Part shown: positions 1 through 7,561 of the stretch, piece by piece
How the letters are laid out: every line of letters begins with the position of its first letter
Position numbering within the stretch: position 1 is the first letter of the stretch
From: Paenibacillus lycopersici
GTDB taxonomy: Bacteria > Bacillota > Bacilli > Paenibacillales > Paenibacillaceae
Direction of reading: 5' to 3'
DNA: 64,000 bases
Assembly: GCF_010119935.1 (NCBI RefSeq)
Contig: NZ_CP048209.1
Location: 2,103,501 to 2,167,500, forward strand
Made by a program: the position numbers and the translations under genes
Notes under the pieces: generated by a model
What the model was told of the DNA's origin: nothing
What the model saw: only the letters and a program-made list of their open reading frames with translations
The model's database searches: none

Positions 1-94
1 CGGCTCCGTCGAGGTATCGACGCGCGAAGGGGCGGGCACGACGTTCACCGTATGGCTTCCGATTGCTTTCCACGGCACATTGAATGAAGTATAA
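1..94 (+). CDS. Sensor histidine kinase, C-terminal end only (partial)
   Basis: The frame starting at base 2 reads into the window and ends with TAA at 92-94. The last 30 residues include [15 protein letters not shown], the typical final beta-strand region of a HATPase_c domain just after the G2 box. The rest of the gene lies upstream, so the sensor domain and partner regulator cannot be told. It is the gene before ispH on the same strand. Confidence rests on this short signature alone. Confidence 0.6.
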   Translation, partial: GSVEVSTREGAGTTFTVWLPIAFHGTLNEV

Positions 95-162
95 TAGAAG
101 AACTGGGCTTAGGGCCCTGCCAAACGGATAAGGCAAGCAGGAAAGCAGGTGCAAGTTTCACA

Positions 163-1122
163 ATGGAAATCGTAAAAATATCGCCGCGCGGCTACTGCTA
201 CGGCGTCGTCGATGCCATGGTTCTGGCGTTGCAAACGGCTCGCAATTTGGATTTGCCGCGGCCGATCTATATTCTGGGCATGATTGTTCATAATAGTCAT
301 GTAACGGAAGCGTTCAAGCAGGAAGGCGTCATTACGCTGGACGGCGAGAACCGCCTGGAGATTCTCGAGCAGATTACGAGCGGCACCGTTATATTCACGG
401 CACACGGGGTCTCTCCGGAAGTCCGCAGACGCGCGAAGGAGCGGGGGCTCACCGTCGTGGACGCGACTTGTCCCGACGTCACGAAGACGCATGACCTCAT
501 CCGCGAGAAGACGGCAGAAGGATACGAGGTCGTCTATATCGGCAAGAAGGGGCATCCGGAGCCGGAAGGCGCGATCGGAATCGCCCCCGAGCACGTGCAT
601 CTCGTCGAGCGGGAAGCGGATATCGAAGCGCTCGACATTCCGTCCGACCGGATCATTATCACCAATCAGACGACGATGTCGCAGTGGGACATCCGCCTTC
701 TGATCAGCAAGCTGCTGGCGACATTCCCTTCGGCCGAAATTCATAACGAGATCTGCCTGGCGACGCAGGTGCGGCAGGAAGCGGTCGCCGAGCAGGCGAA
801 GGAAGCGGAATTGTGCATCGTCGTCGGCGATCCGCGCAGCAACAACTCCAACCGTCTGGCGCAGGTGTCCGAGGAAATCGCCGGCGTGCCCGCTTACCGG
901 GTATCGGATGTCTCGGAGATCGACCGCGCGTGGCTGATCGGCAAGAAGCGGGTAGCCGTCACGTCCGGCGCCTCCACGCCGACGCCGCTGACGAAGGAAG
1001 TTATCGGCTATTTGGAGCAGTATGACGATGAGAACCCCGAAACCTGGGCCATTCGGCGCACGGTCAATATGGAGAAGTTGCTTCCGGCTATACGCGTGAA
1101 GTCCGTTAGTACGGATGCTTGA
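163..1122 (+). CDS. ispH: 4-hydroxy-3-methylbut-2-enyl diphosphate reductase (IspH/LytB)
   Basis: Last step of the MEP isoprenoid pathway: reductive dehydroxylation of HMBPP to IPP and DMAPP by a cytoplasmic 4Fe-4S enzyme. The 319-residue protein has the three cluster cysteines in the expected contexts: C12 in RGYCYGV, C103 in DATCPDV and C198 in EICLATQVR. Substrate-binding motifs are also present: H43, H81 in TAHGV, H131 in [15 protein letters not shown] and the SNNS serine/asparagine stretch. The length matches the Bacillus enzyme. An AGGTG ribosome site precedes ATG 163. It stands alone between a kinase gene and a DUF2062 gene. Confidence 0.96.
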   Translation: MEIVKISPRGYCYGVVDAMVLALQTARNLDLPRPIYILGMIVHNSHVTEAFKQEGVITLDGENRLEILEQITSGTVIFTAHGVSPEVRRRAKERGLTVVDATCPDVTKTHDLIREKTAEGYEVVYIGKKGHPEPEGAIGIAPEHVHLVEREADIEALDIPSDRIIITNQTTMSQWDIRLLISKLLATFPSAEIHNEICLATQVRQEAVAEQAKEAELCIVVGDPRSNNSNRLAQVSEEIAGVPAYRVSDVSEIDRAWLIGKKRVAVTSGASTPTPLTKEVIGYLEQYDDENPETWAIRRTVNMEKLLPAIRVKSVSTDA

Positions 1123-1153
1123 ATAAGCATCCAAAGTGAAAGGAGCGCATCCG

Positions 1154-1663
1154 ATGTCAGCATCACGAAAACCGCGCTCGATCAAACGTTGGCTCAAATA
1201 TAAATATACGCAGCTGATGCGGGCCCCGGGCGGACCCTCCATCGTAGCACTTGGATTTTCAATCGGCATTTTCATTGAAATGTTCACGCTCCCTACCTAT
1301 GGGCTGGCGTTTTTTCTTATATTTCCGTTAATTTATTTGTTTCGAGCCAGCTTTGCCGGCGCCTTGGTCGGTTTCGTTTTCGGCAAAATCATCTTTTTGC
1401 CGGTCGCGTTTATTAACAGCAAGGTAGGCGGGGCCGTCCTGCCTCATCATTTGCGGGTCCATATCTCATTCCTGCCGCATTGGCTGAACCATGCGCTCAT
1501 GCTGAACTTGAAGCTCATCGTGGGCGGCGTGATCGACGGCTTGGTGCTCGGGGCGATCTTCTACTTCCCGGTCCGGCTGATGATCAAGTACATGGCCGAC
1601 AAGCGCAAAGAAAAGCGCAAGCTGCGCCGCTTGTCGACGGAAACGAAGCCGCTGACGGAATAG
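1154..1663 (+). CDS. DUF2062 small integral membrane protein
   Basis: A 169-residue membrane protein of the DUF2062 family, function unknown. The N-terminal 25 residues are basic (KPRSIKRWLKYKY). They are followed by a Gly/Pro stretch and about three hydrophobic segments, then a basic tail (DKRKEKRKLRR). An in-frame GTG lies upstream at 1136, but AAAGGAG at 1139-1145 is placed 8 bases before ATG 1154, so that start is chosen. It begins 31 bases after ispH and may be cotranscribed with it. A terminator follows directly. Confidence 0.75.
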   Translation: MSASRKPRSIKRWLKYKYTQLMRAPGGPSIVALGFSIGIFIEMFTLPTYGLAFFLIFPLIYLFRASFAGALVGFVFGKIIFLPVAFINSKVGGAVLPHHLRVHISFLPHWLNHALMLNLKLIVGGVIDGLVLGAIFYFPVRLMIKYMADKRKEKRKLRRLSTETKPLTE

Positions 1664-1683
1664 CGGGCGGAATTAATTCGAGA

Positions 1684-1713
1684 AAACCGGTTCTTGACGG
1701 CGCCGGTTTTTTT
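1684..1713 (+). terminator. Rho-independent terminator after the DUF2062 gene
   Basis: AAACCGG and CCGGTTT form a 7-bp stem around a 12-base loop and run into seven T residues. It lies 20 bases after the stop codon. Its loop also carries the -35 hexamer of the predicted aroF promoter. Confidence 0.8.
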
Positions 1714-1723
1714 GTAGTATAGT
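1694..1723 (+). promoter_or_regulatory. Predicted sigma-A promoter of aroF, overlapping the upstream terminator
   Basis: TTGACG (1694-1699), an 18-base spacer and TATAGT (1718-1723). The -35 lies in the loop of the terminator hairpin and the spacer contains its T-tract. Transcription would start near 1730 and give a leader of about 110 bases. Confidence 0.6.
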
Positions 1724-1734
1724 TGCTTTAGCGA

Positions 1735-1790
1735 TTAAAAGCATAAAAGCCAAAAAGCATGAAAGCTTAAAAGCATAAAAGCTAGAAAGC
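1735..1790 (+). repeat. Seven tandem 8-bp units in the aroF leader
   Basis: Seven consecutive 8-mers of the form NNRAAAGC, consensus WTAAAAGC: TTAAAAGC, ATAAAAGC, CAAAAAGC, ATGAAAGC, TTAAAAGC, ATAAAAGC, TAGAAAGC. They occupy 56 of the roughly 110 bases between the predicted transcription start and aroF. No coding frame or riboswitch fold is apparent. Confidence 0.9.
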
Positions 1791-1840
1791 GGACACGCGT
1801 CTAAGCGTGATAGAAAACGTGGTGGAGAGGGAGTAATCAT

Positions 1841-2902
1841 ATGATCGTCATAACGAAGAACAACGAACCGGAAGAGCGGATCACGGAAATCGTCCAGCAT
1901 ATTGAGCGGGCCGGCGTGCAGGCACATGTATCGCGCGGCACGGACCGGACGGTCATCGGCATCATCGGCAAGGCGGAACCGACGCTTGCGGAGCATCTGC
2001 GCCAAATGAAAGGCGTCGAGAACGTCATTAAGATTTCGAAGTCCTACAAGCTCGCGAGCCGCGACTTCCATCCCGACGATACGATCATCGAAATCAAGGG
2101 CGTCCGAATCGGCGGCGACAATTTGACGATCATGGGCGGACCTTGCGCCGTCGAGACGCCTGCCCAGATCGACGAGATCGCCAGGCTGGTGAAAGCGGCC
2201 GGCGGCCAGGTGCTCCGCGGCGGCGCGTTCAAGCCGCGTACCGGACCTTACAGCTTCCAGGGCATCGGCGTGGAAGGCTTGGCGATGATGGCGGAAGCGG
2301 GCAAGAAGCACGGCCTGCTGACGATTACGGAAGTCATGACGCCGGAGTACGTCGACGTGTGCAGCGAATACGCGGACATCCTCCAGGTCGGCACGCGCAA
2401 TATGCAGAACTTCGACTTGCTGCGGAAGCTCGGAACGGTGAAAACGCCGGTATTGCTCAAGCGCGGCTTCAGCGCGACGTACGACGAATTCCTCAATGCG
2501 GCCGAATATATCCTTGCGGGCGGCAATCCGAACGTTATGCTCTGCGAACGCGGAATCCGAACATTCGAATCTTACACGCGCAACACGCTCGATCTTGCGG
2601 CGATTCCGGTTTTGCAGGGTCTCAGCCATCTGCCGGTCATCTCGGATCCGAGCCACGGCACGGGCCGGCGCGAGCTCGTAGAGCCGATGTCGAAAGCATC
2701 GGTAGCGGCAGGCGCGAATGGGCTCATCATCGAAATGCATACCGATCCCGACAATTCCATGACGGGTGACGGCGTGCAATCGCTCTTCCCCGACCAGTTC
2801 GCGAAGCTGCTCAAAGAGCTGGAACAGCTTGGAAACCTTGTCGGCAAGCGGTTCGACACGCCGAAGGAGCCGGCGGAATATTTTACGACCTGGACGAAAT
2901 AA
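1841..2902 (+). CDS. aroF: 3-deoxy-7-phosphoheptulonate synthase (DAHP synthase, AroF type)
   Basis: First step of the shikimate pathway: condenses phosphoenolpyruvate and erythrose 4-phosphate. The 353-residue protein has a ferredoxin-like N-terminal regulatory domain (about residues 1-75), as in Thermotoga-type DAHP synthases. A TIM barrel follows, with GGPCAVET, RGGAFKPRTGPYSFQG, LQVGTRNMQNF, LLKRG, LCERGIRTFE, DPSHGTG and IEMHTDP. There is no fused chorismate mutase of the Bacillus subtilis AroA type. The start follows GAGAGGGAG. The gene is monocistronic, with a repeat-rich leader and a strong terminator. Confidence 0.95.
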   Translation: MIVITKNNEPEERITEIVQHIERAGVQAHVSRGTDRTVIGIIGKAEPTLAEHLRQMKGVENVIKISKSYKLASRDFHPDDTIIEIKGVRIGGDNLTIMGGPCAVETPAQIDEIARLVKAAGGQVLRGGAFKPRTGPYSFQGIGVEGLAMMAEAGKKHGLLTITEVMTPEYVDVCSEYADILQVGTRNMQNFDLLRKLGTVKTPVLLKRGFSATYDEFLNAAEYILAGGNPNVMLCERGIRTFESYTRNTLDLAAIPVLQGLSHLPVISDPSHGTGRRELVEPMSKASVAAGANGLIIEMHTDPDNSMTGDGVQSLFPDQFAKLLKELEQLGNLVGKRFDTPKEPAEYFTTWTK

Positions 2903-2935
2903 TCGCCGCAAGCAGGCGCTGTTATAGGAAAGACA

Positions 2936-2978
2936 AAGCCGAAGCCTCTCTGGAAAAGAGGGCTTCGGCTTCTTGTTT
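2936..2978 (+). terminator. Terminator after aroF
   Basis: AAGCCGAAGCC (2936-2946) pairs perfectly with GGCTTCGGCTT (2961-2971) and is followed by CTTGTTTT. Confidence 0.85.
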
Positions 2979-3006
2979 TGGGCGGATCTGCTAGTCTTGA
3001 AAATTA

Positions 3007-3023
3007 TGTGAAGTTAGCTGACA
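3007..3023 (+). promoter_or_regulatory. GlnR/TnrA-type operator, distal site of glnA
   Basis: TGTGA-AGTTAGC-TGACA matches the GlnR/TnrA consensus TGTNA-N7-TNACA at every defined base. It lies 30 bases upstream of the -35 element of glnA. Confidence 0.75.
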
Positions 3024-3041
3024 GGGGAATCAAAAAATACC

Positions 3042-3058
3042 TGACATAACTATTGACG
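3042..3058 (+). promoter_or_regulatory. Weaker GlnR/TnrA-like site overlapping the glnA -35
   Basis: TGACA-TAACTAT-TGACG keeps the N7 spacing, with mismatches to TGTNA-N7-TNACA in both halves. It covers the -35 hexamer. A distal strong site plus a promoter-proximal site is the arrangement known for glnRA in Bacillus, but this half is only a candidate. Confidence 0.4.
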
Positions 3059-3082
3059 TTACCTGTTCCCTAATTCTATAAT
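3053..3082 (+). promoter_or_regulatory. Predicted sigma-A promoter of glnA
   Basis: TTGACG (3053-3058), an 18-base spacer and a perfect TATAAT (3077-3082). The leader would be about 70 bases. Confidence 0.8.
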
Positions 3083-3160
3083 AACGACATAGTTTAGTGC
3101 AGAAGTTGAACGATTATTGTCCTACACATCGTGAATGTTCGGAAATGGAGGAAATACCTA

Positions 3161-4585
3161 ATGTCAGTTCAAAATGTTTTGAACACAATTAAAGAAAACA
3201 GCATCATGTTTGTCGATTTCCGCTTTGTGGATCTTTCCGGTCACGCGCACCACATCACGCTTCCCGCGACGGAAGTGGATGCCGATACATTTGTTAACGG
3301 TGTAGCATTCGACGGTTCCTCGATCGCCGGTTTCCGCGGTATCGAAGAATCCGACATGGTTATGATGCCGGACACTGAATCCAGCTTCATCGATCCGTTC
3401 ACGGATCACCCGACATTGAACATTATGTGCAACATTCATACGCCGGACGGCGAACGTTACGAGCGCGACCCGCGCAGCATCGCTCAGAAGGCAGAAGAAT
3501 ATCTGCAAACGACGGGCATCGGCACGACGGCATTCTTCGCGCCTGAGTCCGAATTCTTCATCTTCGACGATGTTCGCTTCGAAAGCAAAATGAACACGTC
3601 CTTCTACTCCGTCGATTCCGACGAAGCGGCATGGAACACCGGGCGCAAAGAAGAAGGCGGCAACCTCGGGTACAAAATCGGCGTTAAAGGCGGTTATGTG
3701 CCGGTAGCTCCGGTCGATGCGCAGCAAGACATCCGCAGCGAGATGGTTCGCGTCATGCAAGAAACCGGTCTTCGCGTCGAGCGTCATCATCACGAAGTCG
3801 CTACAGCCGGTCAAGCGGAAATCAACTTCCGTTTCGATACGCTGACGAAAACAGCCGATAACCTTTTGAAATATAAGTACATCATCAACAACGTCGCTCG
3901 TCAATGGGGCAAAGTGGCAACGTTCATGCCAAAACCGCTCTTCGGCGACAATGGCAGCGGCATGCACGTGCACAGCTCGATCTTCAACGGCGATTCCCCG
4001 CTGTTCTACGAGAAAGGCGCTTATGCGAACCTGAGCCAACTGGCTCTGCATTATATCGGCGGCATCCTGCACCACGCGCCGGCGCTGATCGCGATCACGA
4101 ACCCTTCGACGAACTCGTTCAAACGTCTCGTGCCTGGCTACGAAGCGCCGGTTAACCTCGTATTCTCGAAAGGCAACCGTTCCGCGGCGATCCGTATTCC
4201 GGTTGCAGCCGTAACGCCGAAAGGCTGCCGCATCGAGTTCCGTACGCCGGACTCCACGGCTAACCCTTACCTGGCATTCGCGGCGATGCTGCTTGCCGGT
4301 CTGGACGGCATCAAGCGTCAACTGGATCCGGTCGCGCTTGGCTACGGACCGTTCGACAAAAACATCTACGATCTGTCCGACGAAGACAAGAAAGAAATCC
4401 GTTCGGTTCCAGGCACGCTGGACGAAGCGCTTGACGCGCTGGAAGCCGATTCCGGCTTCTTGACCGAAGGCGGCGTCTTCTCGCAAGACTTCATCGACAA
4501 CTTCGTTGCCCTGAAGCGTTCCGAAGCGAAAGCCGTTTCGATCCGCGTTCATCCGCACGAGTACAGCCTGTATTTCGACTGCTAA
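3161..4585 (+). CDS. glnA: Glutamine synthetase, type I-beta like
   Basis: ATP-dependent amidation of glutamate. Active-site motifs are visible: FAPESEFFIFD, AGQAEINFRFDT, GNGSGMHVHSSIF written here as DNGSGMHVH, NPSTNSFKRLVPG and RIEFRTPDSTANPY. From ATG 3161 the protein has 474 residues. It carries the extra segment around VKGGYVPVAPVD and the NIYDL tyrosine loop seen in GSI-beta enzymes, where that tyrosine is the adenylylation site. The GSI-alpha GlnA of Bacillus is about 444 residues. An in-frame GTG at 3131 is rejected because GGAGG (3147-3151) is placed for ATG 3161. It has its own promoter, GlnR-like boxes and terminator, and no glnR beside it. Confidence 0.95.
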   Translation: MSVQNVLNTIKENSIMFVDFRFVDLSGHAHHITLPATEVDADTFVNGVAFDGSSIAGFRGIEESDMVMMPDTESSFIDPFTDHPTLNIMCNIHTPDGERYERDPRSIAQKAEEYLQTTGIGTTAFFAPESEFFIFDDVRFESKMNTSFYSVDSDEAAWNTGRKEEGGNLGYKIGVKGGYVPVAPVDAQQDIRSEMVRVMQETGLRVERHHHEVATAGQAEINFRFDTLTKTADNLLKYKYIINNVARQWGKVATFMPKPLFGDNGSGMHVHSSIFNGDSPLFYEKGAYANLSQLALHYIGGILHHAPALIAITNPSTNSFKRLVPGYEAPVNLVFSKGNRSAAIRIPVAAVTPKGCRIEFRTPDSTANPYLAFAAMLLAGLDGIKRQLDPVALGYGPFDKNIYDLSDEDKKEIRSVPGTLDEALDALEADSGFLTEGGVFSQDFIDNFVALKRSEAKAVSIRVHPHEYSLYFDC

Positions 4586-4610
4586 TTCCGGACTTCTACC
4601 TGTTTCATCA

Positions 4611-4638
4611 AGCGAGCTCTCTTCGGGAGCTCGCTTTT
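4611..4638 (+). terminator. Terminator after glnA
   Basis: AGCGAGCTC and GAGCTCGCT form a perfect 9-bp stem around a 7-base loop, followed by TTTAT. Confidence 0.85.
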
Positions 4639-4726
4639 ATGATGTATGGACCGCTAAAACCGAACAATTATCTCCGAAATCCGAATATTATTCATGTAAA
4701 GTTCCATTTTTGTTCGACTTTATGAC

Positions 4727-4755
4727 TTGATGCCAGGCTTCAAAATTGCTATCAT
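4727..4755 (+). promoter_or_regulatory. Predicted promoter of serC
   Basis: TTGATG (4727-4732), a 17-base spacer and TATCAT (4750-4755), 36 bases before the chosen serC start. The leader is too short for a T-box. Confidence 0.55.
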
Positions 4756-4790
4756 ACTCATAAGCAAATCGAAGAGTGGAGTGAGTGTCT

Positions 4791-5879
4791 GTGACGAATC
4801 GCGCGTATAACTTTAATGCCGGACCTGCGGCTCTGCCGCTGGAAGTGCTGCAGCAAGCCCAACAAGAGTTTACCGATTTTGCGGGAGCCGGGATGTCCAT
4901 TATGGAAATGTCCCACCGCAGCAGCATCTTTGAAGAAGTGAACGACGGAGCGCAATCGCTTCTTCGCGAATTATTCGGCATTCCGGGCCATTATAAAATC
5001 CTATTCCTGCAGGGCGGAGCAAGCACGCAGTTCGCCATGATCCCGATGAACCTGCTGACGCCCGGCAAGACGGCTGCGTTCGTGCATACGGGCAGCTGGG
5101 CGGAGAAAGCCTACAAGGAAGCGAAGCTGTTCGGTTCGACGGCGATCGCCGCGTCCTCGGAATCCGACAAGTTCAACCGTATTCCGGCACTGAGCGACAT
5201 TCATATTCCGGCCGATGCGGCGTACCTGCACATCACATCCAACGAAACGATCGAAGGGACGCAATACGCGGCTTATCCCGACACCGGCGACGTGACGCTG
5301 ATCGGCGATATGTCGAGCGACATCCTGAGCCGTTCGGTCGACGTCGGCAAGTTCGGCCTGATCTATGCCGGCGCGCAGAAGAACCTCGGTCCTTCGGGCG
5401 TCACGATCGTCATCGCGCGCGAGGATCTTGTGGCGGAAAGCCCGAAGACGATCCCGACGATGCTGCGCTACGATACGCACGTGAAGAACAACTCGTTGTA
5501 CAATACGCCGCCGTCCTTCTCGATCTATCTGGTCGGCCTGATGCTCAAATGGGTGAAGGAACGCGGGGGCGTCGCGGCGTTGGAGCAGTTCAACCGCGAC
5601 AAGACGAAGCTGATTTACGACGCGATCGACACTAGCGGCGGCTTCTACCGCGGCTTCGCGGACATGGGCAGCCGCTCCCTGATGAACATTACGTTCCGTC
5701 TCGCAACGGAGGAGCTGGAGAAGCAATTCGTCAAGGAGTCCGAGCAGGCCGGATTCGTCGGCTTGAAAGGCCATCGCAGCGTCGGCGGCCTGCGCGCTTC
5801 GACGTACAATGCGGTGCCGATGGAGAGCTGCAAGGCGCTGGCGGAGTTTATGGCGGAGTTTATGAAGCGCAATGGGTAA
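4791..5879 (+). CDS. serC: Phosphoserine aminotransferase
   Basis: PLP enzyme of serine biosynthesis converting 3-phosphohydroxypyruvate to phosphoserine. The protein starts with the family signature YNFNAGPAALP. It has SHRSSIFEE and LFLQGGAST, and the Schiff-base lysine K197 in YAGAQKNLGPSG. The C-terminal GHRSVGGLRASTYNA arginines bind the substrate. GTG codons at 4785 and 4791 compete. GGAG at 4778-4781 is 9 bases before 4791 and only 3 before 4785, so 4791 is used, giving 362 residues. No serA or serB is adjacent. Confidence 0.95.
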   Translation: MTNRAYNFNAGPAALPLEVLQQAQQEFTDFAGAGMSIMEMSHRSSIFEEVNDGAQSLLRELFGIPGHYKILFLQGGASTQFAMIPMNLLTPGKTAAFVHTGSWAEKAYKEAKLFGSTAIAASSESDKFNRIPALSDIHIPADAAYLHITSNETIEGTQYAAYPDTGDVTLIGDMSSDILSRSVDVGKFGLIYAGAQKNLGPSGVTIVIAREDLVAESPKTIPTMLRYDTHVKNNSLYNTPPSFSIYLVGLMLKWVKERGGVAALEQFNRDKTKLIYDAIDTSGGFYRGFADMGSRSLMNITFRLATEELEKQFVKESEQAGFVGLKGHRSVGGLRASTYNAVPMESCKALAEFMAEFMKRNG

Positions 5880-6017
5880 GGCGATTGGTTTGCGTTCACT
5901 GTCGTAAGACAGGGAATGCAGCATTCGCCAGCTTCGAAAGCATAGGCTTCGTTTTTCCGACTCCAACCGACCTCCGGTCACTTTACCGCTGCGCTTCTTT
6001 ATTTTAGGAGCAAAATT

Positions 6018-6049
6018 AAGACCGCCGGTCCTCAGTGGACGGCGGTCTT
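6018..6049. terminator. Hairpin between convergent serC and the PhoP-like gene
   Basis: AAGACCGCC (6018-6026) pairs with GGCGGTCTT (6041-6049), with an inner GTCC/GGAC pairing. The minus-strand side runs into AATTTTG, so it probably ends the phoP-like transcript. The plus-strand side has no good T-tract. From 5880 to 6017 I see nothing else clear. Confidence 0.6.
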
Positions 6050-6073
6050 CTAGTTGAAGTGCCAAAGCTAAGT

Positions 6074-6122
6074 GCCAAAAGCCAAAAGCCAAAAGCCAAG
6101 AGCCAAGAGCCAAGGGCCAAGA
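6074..6122. repeat. Seven tandem 7-bp units downstream of the PhoP-like gene
   Basis: GCCAAAA three times, then GCCAAGA twice, GCCAAGG and GCCAAGA, seven perfectly phased 7-mers. They lie between the hairpin at 6018-6049 and the stop codon (6127-6129) of the minus-strand regulator gene, so they fall in its 3' untranslated region. Confidence 0.9.
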
Positions 6123-6126
6123 ACCT

Positions 6127-6840
6127 TTAAGCCAGCGACTCAGCCGTGCTTGGGCCGGACAGCTTGTAGCCTACGTTGCGGACGGTCATGATATACTCCG
6201 GCGTACGGGCGTTCTTCTCGATTTTGTCGCGCAGATGGCTGATGTGAACGTCGACGATGCGCGTGTCGCCGAGGAAATGGTAGTCCCATACCCCGTGCAG
6301 CAGCTGCTGGCGGCTGAGCACTTTGCCGCGGTGGCGGCAAAGGAAGAGCAGCAGCTCGAACTCTTTGGGCGTCAGCTCGACGGTTTTGCCGTCGATTTGC
6401 ACTTCGCGCTGCTCGGCAAGCACCGTCAAGCGTCCGATTTCGTGCACGACCGTTTCGCGCGCGCCGGGCAGAGCCTGCGTTCTGCGGAAGATCGCTTGAA
6501 TGCGCGAGAGCAGCTCTTGCGGCGAGAATGGTTTCGTCATATAATCATCGGCGCCGTTGTCGAGTCCGGCTATTTTGTCGGTCACGTCCTGAAGCGCAGT
6601 CAGCATGATGATCGGGACCGCGTTATTCTGTTTGCGAAGCTCGCGGCATACTTGGATGCCGTCCATTTTGGGAAGCATAAGATCGAGAACGATGAGATCG
6701 GGACGAAACGGCTTCAACAGGTCGAATACGGCCTCGCCATCCTGAGAGCAGCGCACTTCGTAGCCGGCCAGCTTCAAATTGAACTCCAGCAGCATGGAGA
6801 TGGAAGGCTCGTCATCGACAATTAATATTTTTTTCTTCAT
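6127..6840 (-). CDS. OmpR/PhoB-family response regulator, PhoP-like, no adjacent kinase
   Basis: Two-component response regulator of 237 residues. The receiver domain (1-115) has acidic D9/D10, phospho-acceptor D53 in VLDLMLPKMDG, T81 and K103 in MTKPFSP. The winged-helix output domain (about 135-230) has LTPKEFELLLFLCRHRGKVLSR and a recognition helix RIVDVHISHLRDKIE. It resembles PhoP/WalR, but no sensor kinase gene is next to it. AAAGGAG precedes ATG 6840. TTTACA-like direct repeats lie upstream of its -10, which would suit autoregulation by PhoP. The exact family member is inferred. Confidence 0.85.
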   Translation of the reverse strand: MKKKILIVDDEPSISMLLEFNLKLAGYEVRCSQDGEAVFDLLKPFRPDLIVLDLMLPKMDGIQVCRELRKQNNAVPIIMLTALQDVTDKIAGLDNGADDYMTKPFSPQELLSRIQAIFRRTQALPGARETVVHEIGRLTVLAEQREVQIDGKTVELTPKEFELLLFLCRHRGKVLSRQQLLHGVWDYHFLGDTRIVDVHISHLRDKIEKNARTPEYIMTVRNVGYKLSGPSTAESLA

Positions 6841-6872
6841 CGTTTGATCTCCTTTTCATGCAATGATAGCTC

Positions 6873-6927
6873 TATTATGGCGGGCATATTTTCACAAAAG
6901 ATTAAACAAGCGTAAAAGCTGTGTAAA
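6873..6927 (-). promoter_or_regulatory. Possible Pho-box promoter of the PhoP-like gene
   Basis: On the minus strand TTTACA (6927-6922), TTTACG (6916-6911) and TTTAAT (6906-6901) repeat with 11- and 10-base periods. They are followed by CATAAT (6878-6873) as a -10. The repeats would fall about 35-61 bases upstream of the start point, where PhoP binds TTAACA-like repeats in Bacillus, and there is no good -35. This is a sequence match only. Confidence 0.4.
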
Positions 6928-6950
6928 AAATAAAGAGGAGTTAACAAACT

Positions 6951-7415
6951 ATGGCATTTCATATCGTGCTTGTCGAACCGGAAATTCCGGCCAACACGGG
7001 CAATATTGCGCGCACCTGCGCCGCTACGGGCGCGATCCTGCATCTGGTGCATCCGCTCGGATTCCGCACCGACGACAAGACGCTGAAGCGCGCAGGCCTC
7101 GATTACTGGTATGCGGTCGACGTGCGTCACCATGATTCGTTCGAGGAGCTGCAGGCGCAGTTTCCGGAAGCGCGGTTCTTCTGCGCAAGCACGCGCAATT
7201 CAAAGGTTTACTCCGAGCAAACCTACCGGGACGGAGACTTCTTCGTCTTCGGCAAAGAGACGAAAGGACTGCCGCAGTCCATTCTGGACGCCTATCCGGA
7301 CACGTGCATCCGTATTCCGATGACCGATAAGGTGCGTTCGCTCAATCTGTCGAATTCGGCGGCAATCGTCATTTTCGAGGCATTTCGCCAACTGGGCTTC
7401 CCGGGATTGAAGTAA
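6951..7415 (+). CDS. trmL: tRNA (cytidine/uridine(34)-2'-O)-methyltransferase TrmL
   Basis: SPOUT-family methyltransferase for the wobble base of tRNA-Leu. The 154-residue protein starts with LVEPEIPANTGNIARTCAATG. It has the trefoil-knot SAM-binding motifs FGKETKGLP and IRIPMTDKVRSLNLSNSAAI. The length is standard for the short TrmL/CspR group. GAGGAG precedes ATG 6951. It is divergent from the PhoP-like gene with 110 bases between them. A 7-bp hairpin (7423-7442) follows the stop without a T-tract. Confidence 0.92.
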   Translation: MAFHIVLVEPEIPANTGNIARTCAATGAILHLVHPLGFRTDDKTLKRAGLDYWYAVDVRHHDSFEELQAQFPEARFFCASTRNSKVYSEQTYRDGDFFVFGKETKGLPQSILDAYPDTCIRIPMTDKVRSLNLSNSAAIVIFEAFRQLGFPGLK

Positions 7416-7475
7416 GCGCGCAGTAAGCGTTTTCGCGCTTACACAATATTAAGCAAATATAAAAAAATGCAGGAA

Positions 7476-7505
7476 TTGAACGGTTACTATCGAATTTGGT
7501 AGGAT
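7476..7505 (+). promoter_or_regulatory. Predicted promoter of the AbrB-like gene
   Basis: TTGAAC (7476-7481), an 18-base spacer and TAGGAT (7500-7505). The match is moderate and the spacing acceptable. Confidence 0.4.
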
Positions 7506-7561
7506 GCAAAACTGTCATCACATGATAGCTTTCAAATTGCGACTACAGGAGATGTGTAATT

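Noticed and set aside
4639..4790. T-box or other amino-acid riboswitch before serC
   Set aside because: The predicted leader is only about 30 bases and contains no T-box sequence. The inverted pair CGAACAA/TTGTTCG is distant and upstream of the promoter.
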